This document shows positions 52,596 through 60,498 of a stretch of 64,000 nucleotides of DNA, in pieces. Both the position numbers and the translations under genes were made by a program. Location: NCBI RefSeq assembly GCF_036825535.1, contig NZ_CP098812.1, positions 558,001 to 622,000 of the forward strand, in the 5' to 3' direction. Origin of the DNA: Parasalinivibrio latis. Lineage in GTDB: Bacteria > Pseudomonadota > Gammaproteobacteria > Enterobacterales > Vibrionaceae. The notes beneath the pieces are model-generated. The model ran no database searches, was not told the origin of the DNA, and saw only the letters and a list, made by a program, of their open reading frames with translations. The number at the start of each line of letters is the position of its first letter. Within the stretch, counting starts at the first letter, position 1.

Positions 52596-53375
52596 TTATT
52601 CAACAATAAACCCTAAACTTTCGCTTATCTTCAATGCATAAGAAGCAACGCTGGCTCTGGACTCTTCTATGCTCGGGAAGTAGTGCTGCAAACTCAGGTG
52701 ATCCATTTTTAAATAGGGGACTGTTAACACGGCTTCCAACTGTCGGTTTACTGAATAAACCGGAAACGAAAGATCAGTAACACCGGGGACAACTTCACTT
52801 GCGCCTATGTAGAACGTTTTATCCCTCACTTCAATGAGCGCGGATTTAATCTGATCTTTTTCATTGGATGCCATATTGCCCAGTGTTAACAGGCGTTCAA
52901 CCTCATCATCAGTACATGATGACAAATAGACGAGTCCTGAACCCGATGCATGGACATCAATTTGAGCACCTATCTTGACGCCAAAACCCATCATGTAGGG
53001 GCTGAAACTCTGTGCGATGACTAGCATTTTATTGCTATCGAATACAGTGACATGGCAGGACTGTTGGGTCTCTTGCGCGAGCCTTTTGAGGTAAACTGCA
53101 CACGCCCGGGTTAACCTTTCAATCGGCCGGTGATGATTGGCTATCTGGTACAGCTTCATGCTTAACCAGTATTTCCCTGATTTAACGTCATGCACTACGT
53201 AGTTCCGTCGCTTGAGCTCTTCTAGCATACGGAAGATTTCGTTAACCGTTTTACCCAGGGCTTCGGCAATTTCTTTTTTGGTTAAAGGTTCATCCTGAAC
53301 GCAAAGAAATTCAATAATATCCAAAGCTTTAGAAACAGCAGGGGCTCGATATTCCGTTTTACTACCCTCTTTCAT
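52596..53375 (-). CDS. IclR-family transcriptional regulator
   Basis: A 259-residue regulator with the N-terminal winged helix-turn-helix (about 15-80, VSKALDIIEFLCVQDEPLTK, then EIAEALGKTVNEIFRMLEEL). A C-terminal IclR effector domain (about 95-255) has CHVTVFDSNKMLVIAQSFSP and the final SIEESRASVASYALKISESLG. IclR proteins respond to small carboxylates and aromatics, among others; the target is not apparent. The ATG with GAGGGA upstream is chosen over one nine codons earlier. Confidence 0.88.
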   Translation of the reverse strand: MKEGSKTEYRAPAVSKALDIIEFLCVQDEPLTKKEIAEALGKTVNEIFRMLEELKRRNYVVHDVKSGKYWLSMKLYQIANHHRPIERLTRACAVYLKRLAQETQQSCHVTVFDSNKMLVIAQSFSPYMMGFGVKIGAQIDVHASGSGLVYLSSCTDDEVERLLTLGNMASNEKDQIKSALIEVRDKTFYIGASEVVPGVTDLSFPVYSVNRQLEAVLTVPYLKMDHLSLQHYFPSIEESRASVASYALKISESLGFIVE

Positions 53376-53565
53376 TATTCCCTCTGAAATGCTAATCACC
53401 ACGGGCTTGAAGTCCCATCATACAAAAATGCGCGGCAAGATGGTAAGCGACTGATTCCACGTGGTAAGAAGGATGAAGAACATCATCGGTTTTGATTGAC
53501 AGATGCACTGAATAGAAAGGTGTTCGGAGCCCACGCATTGCCAGCTTTCCGGCAGATATTCCCCG

Positions 53566-54447
53566 CTACTGGCTCAGCAAAAAAGCCTCAAATGCCTTGG
53601 CTATTGGGGAGAGGCGCTTTTCTCTGCGGTGTACCAGATACCAGTGGCGAAGTATCGGCATCTCCTCAACATCCAGAATGCAAAGACGCCCGGTTTCCAG
53701 TTCCAGCTCAATGGTGTGGCGGGAAACAATGCCAAGGCTCAATCCGGCAGATACCGCCTGTTTGATGGCTTCACTGGCACTCATTTCTGCGGCAACGTTG
53801 AGGGCATAGCCATGGGAGTCGAAGAAACGTTCAATGGCAAAGCGGGTGCCGGAGCCCTGCTCCCTGACCACCATGGGTTCGTGGGCAATTTTTTCCAGCG
53901 GGATTTCACAGTTCCCGCAAAGGTGATGATCCGGCGGTGCTATCACGACCAGGGGATTTTCCATAAACACAGTCGCGTTGACGTCCAGCTCTGCGGGCGG
54001 CTTGCCCATTATTACCAGGTCACACTCGTTATTTTTGAGGTCTTTGAGCAGGCTCTCACGGTTGGTGACTTTAAGGCTCAGGCGCACATCAGGGTGCTGG
54101 CGGGAAAATGCAGCCAGCAACCGGGCGGCAAAATAGTTGGCGGTACTGGCTACAGTGATGTTGAGCTTCCCGCTGGAGAGGGATTTCATATTTTCGAAAA
54201 CATCTTCGGCATCGCGCAACTGCTGTGAGATCCTTTGGCAGTATCCCAGCAGTTCCTGTCCGGCGTCGGTGAGGTACAGGGCTTTTCCCATCTGTTCAAA
54301 CAGTGGAAGACCGATATTGTCTTCCAACTGGCGGATTTGCATGGATACCGCCGGTTGGGTGAGATGCAGCTCCTCTGCTGCACGGGTGTAACTGGCGTGG
54401 TTTGCCACGGCCTGGAATATGTTGAGCTGTCGTAAGGTCAGATGCAT
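53566..54447 (-). CDS. cbbR: LysR-family regulator, probable CbbR
   Basis: A 293-residue LysR-type activator. The helix-turn-helix begins MHLTLRQLNIFQAVANHASY with TRAAEELHLTQPAVSMQIRQLE, the wording typical of CbbR. The C-terminal effector domain carries GKLNITVASTANYFAARLLAAF-type text (from about 90) and QGSGTRFAIERFFDSHG. CbbR activates Calvin-cycle operons in response to metabolites. Here it lies downstream of cbbO in the same direction, separated from it by a strong hairpin, so it probably has its own promoter. The ATG has AAGGAAG upstream. The CbbR name rests on context plus N-terminal resemblance. Confidence 0.82.
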   Translation of the reverse strand: MHLTLRQLNIFQAVANHASYTRAAEELHLTQPAVSMQIRQLEDNIGLPLFEQMGKALYLTDAGQELLGYCQRISQQLRDAEDVFENMKSLSSGKLNITVASTANYFAARLLAAFSRQHPDVRLSLKVTNRESLLKDLKNNECDLVIMGKPPAELDVNATVFMENPLVVIAPPDHHLCGNCEIPLEKIAHEPMVVREQGSGTRFAIERFFDSHGYALNVAAEMSASEAIKQAVSAGLSLGIVSRHTIELELETGRLCILDVEEMPILRHWYLVHRREKRLSPIAKAFEAFLLSQ

Positions 54448-54624
54448 GAAACTTCCTTGATCATAATGGCCTTTATTGACGTTGTTATAGTGACGCCTTT
54501 GGTATTCAGCACAAAACAGGCCATCCTTGCCTGTTGATATGCCAAACCCAACATAACAGTGCCGGTGCGGCAACAGCAATGAGCAACGGTATGCTTAATG
54601 GGTGGATCGTAGTGCCGAAAATGG

Positions 54625-54658
54625 AAAGGCAGTGACCGTTATCCGGTCACTGCCTTTT
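54625..54658. terminator. Strong hairpin between cbbO and cbbR
   Basis: A 13-base perfect stem (AAAGGCAGTGACC / GGTCACTGCCTTT) with a 7-base centre begins 15 bases after the cbbO stop. T runs on either side are short. It probably ends cbbLSQO transcription before cbbR. Confidence 0.8.
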
Positions 54659-54672
54659 CGCTCGCGCAATGG

Positions 54673-57114
54673 TTAACCAGCCTGTTTTGTCAGGCTGGCG
54701 AACAGTGCAGGGAGGGTTTCTGGGAGCTTGGTTATCCTGTCCAAAACCGTGTAGTGACCTTTGCCAAATACCTGACTGACATAGTTATCTGCCTCTGGGT
54801 CAATAGTCAGGCAGAAAGGAATAATCCCAAGGCTTTGCAACTCATCGGCGGCGTTTCGGGTGTCGGCCTGGAGGTAGAGCGGATCACGTACATCTATGTC
54901 CGCCGGTTCCCCGTCACTGACCAGCAGCAAAAGTTTTTTGCGTTGTGGTTGGCATGTTAAATAGGTCTTGGCATGACGGAGTGCCGCCCCCATCCGGGTT
55001 GATAAGCCGCCTTTCATGGCGGCCAGCCTGGCTTTTACCTTGTCATCATACTCGTCATCAAAATCTTTATAGCGGTAATACTGTACGTCACTTCGGCCAT
55101 TGGAGGCGAAACCGTGAATGGCAAAAGGGTCTCCGATACCGTCAATGGCCCCTGCCAGCATAACGGCAGCTTCCCGAGCCATATCCAGAATAGTGCGGTT
55201 CTCACCGTCGTCCGGCACCCGGTCAAGGGTTGACTGGGAAAGGTCGAGCAATACCAGTACTGCCAGGTCGCGTTTGTGGCGTTTTAGCCTCTGGTCGATG
55301 TTCATTTCCGGCAGCGAGCCCCGGCGCAGTTCCTTCATTGCTTCGATGGCAGCGTCAAGATCCAGCCCGTCACCTTCGTATTGCCTGCGAAGCCGGGTCA
55401 ATCCTTTGGGTTGCAAGGCTTCCACCATAGCCTGAAGGCGACGCACCAGGGGCTGGCGCCGGGCGAGTATGGCATCAATGTCCGTTGCTTTCCCGCTGGG
55501 TGTCGAGTGCTCGGTCAGGGTGACCCAGGATGGGCGTTGGAAGCCGGCCCGGTAGTCCCATTCAGGATAATAATAGGGTGGGGAAACCTGCACTTTGCCT
55601 TCCAGTTGGTTCATGCTGACATTTTCCGGGTCCCCGTCTCGGAAGAACTCGGACTCCAGTATCCAGATCTCCTGAGCATCGTCGTCTGCCAGCTCGCAGT
55701 CGATTTCGTTCACCATCTCCATCACACTGACAGTGCGCTTTACCTGCGGCATGCTGCGCAGGTGCCATTCCTCGGACTCCAGCTCGCCGTCATGCCAAAG
55801 GGCCGCATTGTCATCCCGGTAGGGGATATCCAAGCTGGTAAGCTGGCTTGCCCGTGGCAGGGCGGAGAGCCCGGTAATTTCTTTTGCCAGCCAGATGCCG
55901 ATGGCTTCGACACAACGGTGCTGGGCGTTGGCGCTGTTTTTGGTCATCAGGTGGGCGAACTTTTCACAGGTTTTCTCGATGACCGGGTGACAGTCAGAAC
56001 ATGCCGGGTTGAGCAGGCAAAAGGCAACGCGCTCAAGGAAGGTAAGCACTGACTGGGTTATGCAGACGTTGTGAGCCTTGGCTTCATGGAACGGTTGCCA
56101 GAGTTGCTGCAATCCGGGGAAATCCCGGATGGCGAGCGCTTCAACCCGTGCATCCTCCACCAGCCCGATACAGATTTGCTGCAGCGGCGTGTAGTCGGTT
56201 TTCCGCCACGGACGTGAATAGCGCAGGTGGGCCGCACAGTGTGCAGCGGCAGCGCGGTACTGCATTTTACCGCTCAGCTTGCCATTGCTTTTTTTGTCGG
56301 GAAATGCGGCTTCGGCCGGGTAATCATCCATGGCATCCGGCAGTTGGATAACGCCGTTGTTGATGGTTGGCCGGAGCAATTGCCCAGCCTTATTCCCATC
56401 GCCTGTGTCGTCTTCCAGCGAGACGCTGACCGGGCGCATAAAAAAATCAGCGCCCCAAAGTGCGCGAAGGAAAAAGTTAAGTTGCCTTTGCACATCGGCG
56501 AACAGGGTCCCCCGGCGCTGCCGTTGCAGAATTGCCTGGCTGTCAGCCGAGCTCAGGGAGAAATAGGCCGCCAGCGCAGTTGGCTGGTGGGCATGCGTCC
56601 TGGCACCCCAGAGTGCCCACTGGCGCAGGCCGTTTATGGGCAGCCGGGCAAGCAGGCTCCCTGTATGGGTAAACAGAAGCTTGAGGCTTGTAGGGGCAAG
56701 GGCGGCAAGCTCCTCAACCAGTTTGAGATAGCGTTTTACTCCGTCTGCGGAACCGACCCGGTTTGCCACCGTTGGCAGGATTTCTACCATCTGGATGATG
56801 CGCTCCGTCCCAAGCCATGCAGTGAGGGAATTCATGGTTTCATAAGTGTTCGCCATCACCGAGATGTCACTGTGGCGAACCACCTGCGGCATTGTCTGCA
56901 AGAAGGTCATGACCAGTTTGCTGCTGCGGTTGTTGTCGACCAGCACACGGGCAATGTAGAGGTACACATTGATACCGTCGCTGTCCATCACCGCCCCGGC
57001 TTCGCTGAAACTGGCATCAAGGGTATCCGATGAGGTGTTGCCCTGCTGCCAGCCCGGGCCGAGTAAGGTGTCCTTCAGGGACGTGTATGCCTTTTGTTGG
57101 TGTGGGGTTGCCAT
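54673..57114 (-). CDS. cbbO: RuBisCO activase component CbbO (von Willebrand factor A domain)
   Basis: An 813-residue adaptor that works with the AAA+ protein CbbQ to remodel inhibited RuBisCO. The C-terminal VWA domain (from about residue 615) has a complete MIDAS: DLSQS near 625, GGLSTRMG, and the aspartate in SDGEP. The long N-terminal part is the CbbO-specific helical region. The ATG with AGAGGAGG upstream is preferred; the longer frame would overlap the end of cbbQ. It follows cbbQ by 58 bases, which include a small hairpin (57145-57164). Confidence 0.92.
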   Translation of the reverse strand: MATPHQQKAYTSLKDTLLGPGWQQGNTSSDTLDASFSEAGAVMDSDGINVYLYIARVLVDNNRSSKLVMTFLQTMPQVVRHSDISVMANTYETMNSLTAWLGTERIIQMVEILPTVANRVGSADGVKRYLKLVEELAALAPTSLKLLFTHTGSLLARLPINGLRQWALWGARTHAHQPTALAAYFSLSSADSQAILQRQRRGTLFADVQRQLNFFLRALWGADFFMRPVSVSLEDDTGDGNKAGQLLRPTINNGVIQLPDAMDDYPAEAAFPDKKSNGKLSGKMQYRAAAAHCAAHLRYSRPWRKTDYTPLQQICIGLVEDARVEALAIRDFPGLQQLWQPFHEAKAHNVCITQSVLTFLERVAFCLLNPACSDCHPVIEKTCEKFAHLMTKNSANAQHRCVEAIGIWLAKEITGLSALPRASQLTSLDIPYRDDNAALWHDGELESEEWHLRSMPQVKRTVSVMEMVNEIDCELADDDAQEIWILESEFFRDGDPENVSMNQLEGKVQVSPPYYYPEWDYRAGFQRPSWVTLTEHSTPSGKATDIDAILARRQPLVRRLQAMVEALQPKGLTRLRRQYEGDGLDLDAAIEAMKELRRGSLPEMNIDQRLKRHKRDLAVLVLLDLSQSTLDRVPDDGENRTILDMAREAAVMLAGAIDGIGDPFAIHGFASNGRSDVQYYRYKDFDDEYDDKVKARLAAMKGGLSTRMGAALRHAKTYLTCQPQRKKLLLLVSDGEPADIDVRDPLYLQADTRNAADELQSLGIIPFCLTIDPEADNYVSQVFGKGHYTVLDRITKLPETLPALFASLTKQAG

Positions 57115-57172
57115 AACCGCTGCCTCCTCTTTGCCTTTGTACTCAAACCACCTTGAAGTGGTTTGGGTATAT

Positions 57173-57994
57173 TCAAAAACAGCCCTGCACTGTGGCATCC
57201 AGGGTGTCGCGAATATCCGGGTCATCGCTCAGCGGGCGCACCAAGGCCATGTGACAGGCGGCGACAGCCGGGATCCCCTTGGCAATCAACTGGCCGGTGT
57301 ATACCAGCAAACGGGTGGATATCCCTTCGCTAAGGCCGTGCCCGACTAAGTTCCTGGCGTGGGTGGCTATCTGGATAAGGCGTTCAGCCGTCTCTTCATC
57401 AATACCGGATTCGTGGCACACAATGGCAATCTCGGTCTCTTTTTCCGGGTAGGTGAATTCAAGGGCGGCAAACCGCTGCTTGGTGGAGGTTTTCAGATCT
57501 TTCATCAGGGTTTGGTAACCCGGGTTGTAGGAGATCACCAACTGGAAATCCTGGTGGGCGTTGACCAGTTCGCCTTTCTTTTCCAGTGAAAGGGTACGGC
57601 GGTAATCCGTGAGGGAGTGGATAGCCACCGTGGTGTCCTGCCGTGCTTCCACAACCTCATCCAGGTAGCAGATGGCACCGATGCGTGCTGCCGTGGTAAG
57701 GGGGCCGTCCTGCCAGTATGTGCCGTCTGCATCGAGCAGGTAACGGCCAATAAGGTCCGACGCTGTCATGTCCTCATGGCAGGAAATGGTGATAAGGGGC
57801 CGGTTCAGTTTCCAGGCCATATGTTCGACAAACCGGGTTTTACCACAACCGGTTGGCCCTTTTAGCATCATTGGGATACGAGCGTCGTATGCCGCCTGGT
57901 ACAAGGCAATTTCGTCGCCGGTTTCCTGGTAATAAGGTTCATCGCTGATCATGTACTGGCTGTGCGGGGATACCGCTTTGATTGCCTGTGTCAT
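57173..57994 (-). CDS. cbbQ: RuBisCO activase component CbbQ (AAA+ ATPase)
   Basis: A 273-residue MoxR-type AAA+ ATPase that forms a hexameric ring with CbbO and reactivates RuBisCO. Walker A is GPTGCGKT (about 46-53), Walker B is AICYLDEVVEAR, and a sensor-1 region lies in FQLVISYNPGYQTLMKDLK. The start MTQAIKAVSP has AAGGAGAG upstream; an earlier in-frame start would run back into the cbbS-cbbQ hairpin and is not conserved. It lies 182 bases after cbbS. Confidence 0.93.
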   Translation of the reverse strand: MTQAIKAVSPHSQYMISDEPYYQETGDEIALYQAAYDARIPMMLKGPTGCGKTRFVEHMAWKLNRPLITISCHEDMTASDLIGRYLLDADGTYWQDGPLTTAARIGAICYLDEVVEARQDTTVAIHSLTDYRRTLSLEKKGELVNAHQDFQLVISYNPGYQTLMKDLKTSTKQRFAALEFTYPEKETEIAIVCHESGIDEETAERLIQIATHARNLVGHGLSEGISTRLLVYTGQLIAKGIPAVAACHMALVRPLSDDPDIRDTLDATVQGCF

Positions 57995-58061
57995 CGCTGC
58001 TCTCCTTGGCCGTACCGGCGCGCAATGTTGCTGCCCGGCTGCCGGGGCAACCGGGCGGAAG

Positions 58062-58108
58062 AAAAAAGGCCGGGCTGAATGCGGAGGGTCCGTATACATT
58101 CCCCGGCC
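58062..58108 (-). terminator. Hairpin plus T run between cbbS and cbbQ (attenuator)
   Basis: On the minus strand GGCCGGG pairs with CCCGGCC (58102-58108 with 58068-58074), and the loop contains further pairing (GAATG/CATTC). Six Ts follow. This is an intrinsic-terminator shape inside the cbbLSQO operon, suited to lowering cbbQO expression relative to cbbLS. Confidence 0.8.
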
Positions 58109-58176
58109 AAAAGGCCCTACCGTGTTAAGCCTTAAACAGAGTCCGTCACTCAAACGGAGTTCAAATGGAGATGGGG

Positions 58177-58536
58177 TTACTCAAACCCTGGGGCCCGGTA
58201 AATCACCATGGCGGCACCCTGGCTCTGCTTGAAGTTGTCATAACCTATCAGCCGGACGTGGTGGTTCGGGTTCTGGTTATGGCATAGCTGAGCCTCGTTG
58301 AGGATGGTGTCAACATTGGTTTCACCGAACATGGGCAGTTTCCACATGTACCAGTAGGCGCCGCTCGCTTCTTCCGGCTCGGTATGTTCGATAGCCGGGT
58401 TCCAGCCTTTGCTGACGATATACTCAACCTGGCGGCGGATTTGCTCGGCCGTCAGCCTTGGCAGGTACGAAAAGGTTTCAAACTTGCGGCTGTGTGCGTC
58501 CGTCAGCCGCGACGGGTAATCCATCACTTCACTCAT
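58177..58536 (-). CDS. cbbS: RuBisCO small subunit CbbS
   Basis: A 119-residue form I small subunit. It shows FETFSYLPRLTAEQIRRQVEYIV near the start, GAYWYMWKLPMFGETN, and the closing NHHVRLIGYDNFKQSQG. The ATG (MSEVMDYPS) with AAGGAGCACAGAGT upstream is clear. It lies 69 bases after cbbL; the gap holds a perfect stem CAATGGG/CCCATTG with a 4-base loop (58567-58584), possibly an mRNA stability element. Confidence 0.96.
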   Translation of the reverse strand: MSEVMDYPSRLTDAHSRKFETFSYLPRLTAEQIRRQVEYIVSKGWNPAIEHTEPEEASGAYWYMWKLPMFGETNVDTILNEAQLCHNQNPNHHVRLIGYDNFKQSQGAAMVIYRAPGFE

Positions 58537-58605
58537 ACTCTGTGCTCCTTGTTCGCATTGGGAATGCAATGGGTTTCCCCATTGATTCCATTCGTGGGCT
58601 CCCGC

Positions 58606-60024
58606 TTAGGCGTGGGCGACGTCCAGTTTGTCGACAGTGTCAAACTCGAACTTGATCTCTTTCCAGGTTTCCATAGCAGCTTTCAGCTCTGGGCTGTGCT
58701 TGGCTGCGGCAGTGAGGATGTCCTTACCTTCGCGCTCCAGGTCACGGCCTTCGTTGCGCGCCAGCGTACAGGCTTCCAGTGCGACACGGTTTGCTGCCGC
58801 GCCGGCTGCGTTGCCCCATGGGTGGCCCAGGGTACCGCCACCAAACTGGAACACTGCATCGTCACCAAAGATGGAAACCAGTGCCGGCATGTGCCACACG
58901 TGGATACCGCCGGAGGCAACGGGCAAGACACCAGGCATGGAACCAAAGTCCTGGTCGAAGAAGATGCCGCGGCTGCGGTCTTCCTTGATCACGCGGTCTC
59001 GCATGATATCGATCCAGCCGAGGGTGGCATCACGGTCACCTTCGAGCTTGCCGACCACGGTACCCGAGTGGAGGTGGTCACCGCCCGACAGGCGCAGGCA
59101 CTTGGTCAGTACGCGGAAGTGGATACCATGGCGTGGGTTACGGTCGACCACAGCGTGCATCGCACGGTGGATGTGGAGCAGTATGCCGTTATCGCGGCAC
59201 CAGTTGGCAAGACCGGTGTTGGCAGTGAAACCCGCGGTGAAAAAGTCATGCATGATGATCGGCATGTCGAGTTCTTTGGCATATTCAGCCCGGCGGTACA
59301 TTTCTTCCGGCGTCGGGGCTGTCACATTGAGGTAGTGGCCCTTGCGCTCACCGGTTTCTCGTTCTGCGCGGTGTACGCCTTCAGCAACATAACCGAAGCG
59401 GTCACGCCAGCGCATAAACGGCTGTGAGTTTACGTTCTCATCATCCTTGGTAAAGTCCAGGCCGCCACGGAGCCCTTCATAACAGGCGCGGCCGTAGTTT
59501 TTGGCAGACAGGCCCAGTTTGGGCTTGATGGTACAGCCCAGCAGCGCACGGCCGTATTTGTTGAGCAGGTCACGTTCAACCTGGATGCCGTTTGGTGGCC
59601 CGCCGCAGGTTTTTACATAGGCAATCGGGAAACGAACGTCTTCAAGGCGAAGGCCACGAATTGCCTTAAAGCCGAATACATTACCGACCAGCGAGGTCAG
59701 GACGTTTACCACAGACCCTTCTTCAAACAAGTCGATGGGGTAAGCAACGAATGCATAAAATGAGGTGTCATCACCGGGAACATCTTCAATAGCGTAAGCA
59801 CGGCCTTTGTAGTAATCGAGGTCGGTCAGCAAATCGGTCCAGACGGTGGTCCAGGTACCGGTTGATGACTCGGCTGCCACGGCAGCGGCGGCTTCTTCAC
59901 GTGGGACTCCGGGCTGGGGTTCTATTTTGAAGCAGGCCAGAATATCTGTATCAACCGGGGTATATTCCGGCATCCAATAGGTTTCCCTGTATTCCTTTAC
60001 ACCTGCCTGGTAACTTTTAGCCAT
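58606..60024 (-). CDS. cbbL: RuBisCO large subunit, form IA
   Basis: A 472-residue form I large subunit catalysing carboxylation of ribulose bisphosphate. The start MAKSYQAGVKEYRETYWMPE is typical of form IA. Active-site segments are TIKPKLGLS (K167, K169), the carbamylated lysine K193 in LDFTKDDENVNS, loop LHIHRAMHAVVDR, and loop 6 SGTVVGKLEGDR. The second of two close ATGs is the start because AAGGAT lies seven bases before it. With cbbQO downstream and no carboxysome genes next to it, the operon resembles the IAq type. It probably transcribes leftward from the AT-rich region it shares with cbbT. Confidence 0.97.
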   Translation of the reverse strand: MAKSYQAGVKEYRETYWMPEYTPVDTDILACFKIEPQPGVPREEAAAAVAAESSTGTWTTVWTDLLTDLDYYKGRAYAIEDVPGDDTSFYAFVAYPIDLFEEGSVVNVLTSLVGNVFGFKAIRGLRLEDVRFPIAYVKTCGGPPNGIQVERDLLNKYGRALLGCTIKPKLGLSAKNYGRACYEGLRGGLDFTKDDENVNSQPFMRWRDRFGYVAEGVHRAERETGERKGHYLNVTAPTPEEMYRRAEYAKELDMPIIMHDFFTAGFTANTGLANWCRDNGILLHIHRAMHAVVDRNPRHGIHFRVLTKCLRLSGGDHLHSGTVVGKLEGDRDATLGWIDIMRDRVIKEDRSRGIFFDQDFGSMPGVLPVASGGIHVWHMPALVSIFGDDAVFQFGGGTLGHPWGNAAGAAANRVALEACTLARNEGRDLEREGKDILTAAAKHSPELKAAMETWKEIKFEFDTVDKLDVAHA

Positions 60025-60498
60025 AACCATATCCTTATTTCTGGAGAGGTGAGAATCGTATTTTGAATAATCGCCATCCTGTCGTTGGCATAGGGATAGT
60101 TTTATTGGCTGGAGCCAATAAGTGAAATTGGAAGTTTTTATGTCAGCATAAGAAAATATTTTGAGAATAAGAATAAACCATAACTAAAACTATTTTATTC
60201 TCTTACCTCTTTGATTTATAAGATTTCATATAACTCTATGCTTTGTGTGGTTATCAAGGGTGGAGTTCTTATTTCTTCTCGGCTAATTACCTGTAATTTA
60301 TCGGTAATATTTTTATTTATGTGTGTTTATAAGTTTTATTTATTCTGACTTCGATTATTCCTGATTGGAGCGCTTTATTAATTGCCTTTAACGTGAAACC
60401 TATCGTTCGTGCCCGCTTTTTTCGCTTTTATTGCCTTCTGATATTCGATGATGCTGTTTTAGCCGGGACGCAGGAATTTCAGTAAAAAGGAATTAACT
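60025..60498. promoter_or_regulatory. Divergent control region of cbbL and cbbT
   Basis: About 470 AT-rich bases between the two divergent Calvin-cycle transcription units. Near the cbbL side are a near-perfect palindrome at 60102-60121 (TTATTGGCT-GG-AGCCAATAA, 9-base arms) and TTATG-N4-CATAA at 60138-60151, which includes a T-N11-A pattern. Both resemble LysR-type sites and are candidate CbbR operators. No small gene is visible. Confidence 0.65.

Noticed and set aside
56227..57033. Plus-strand frame of 268 codons opposite cbbO
   Set aside because: Shadow of cbbO; cysteine- and glycine-rich text with no family pattern.
58384..59427. Plus-strand frame of 347 codons opposite cbbL and cbbS
   Set aside because: It covers two RuBisCO genes in antisense and has no recognisable motif.
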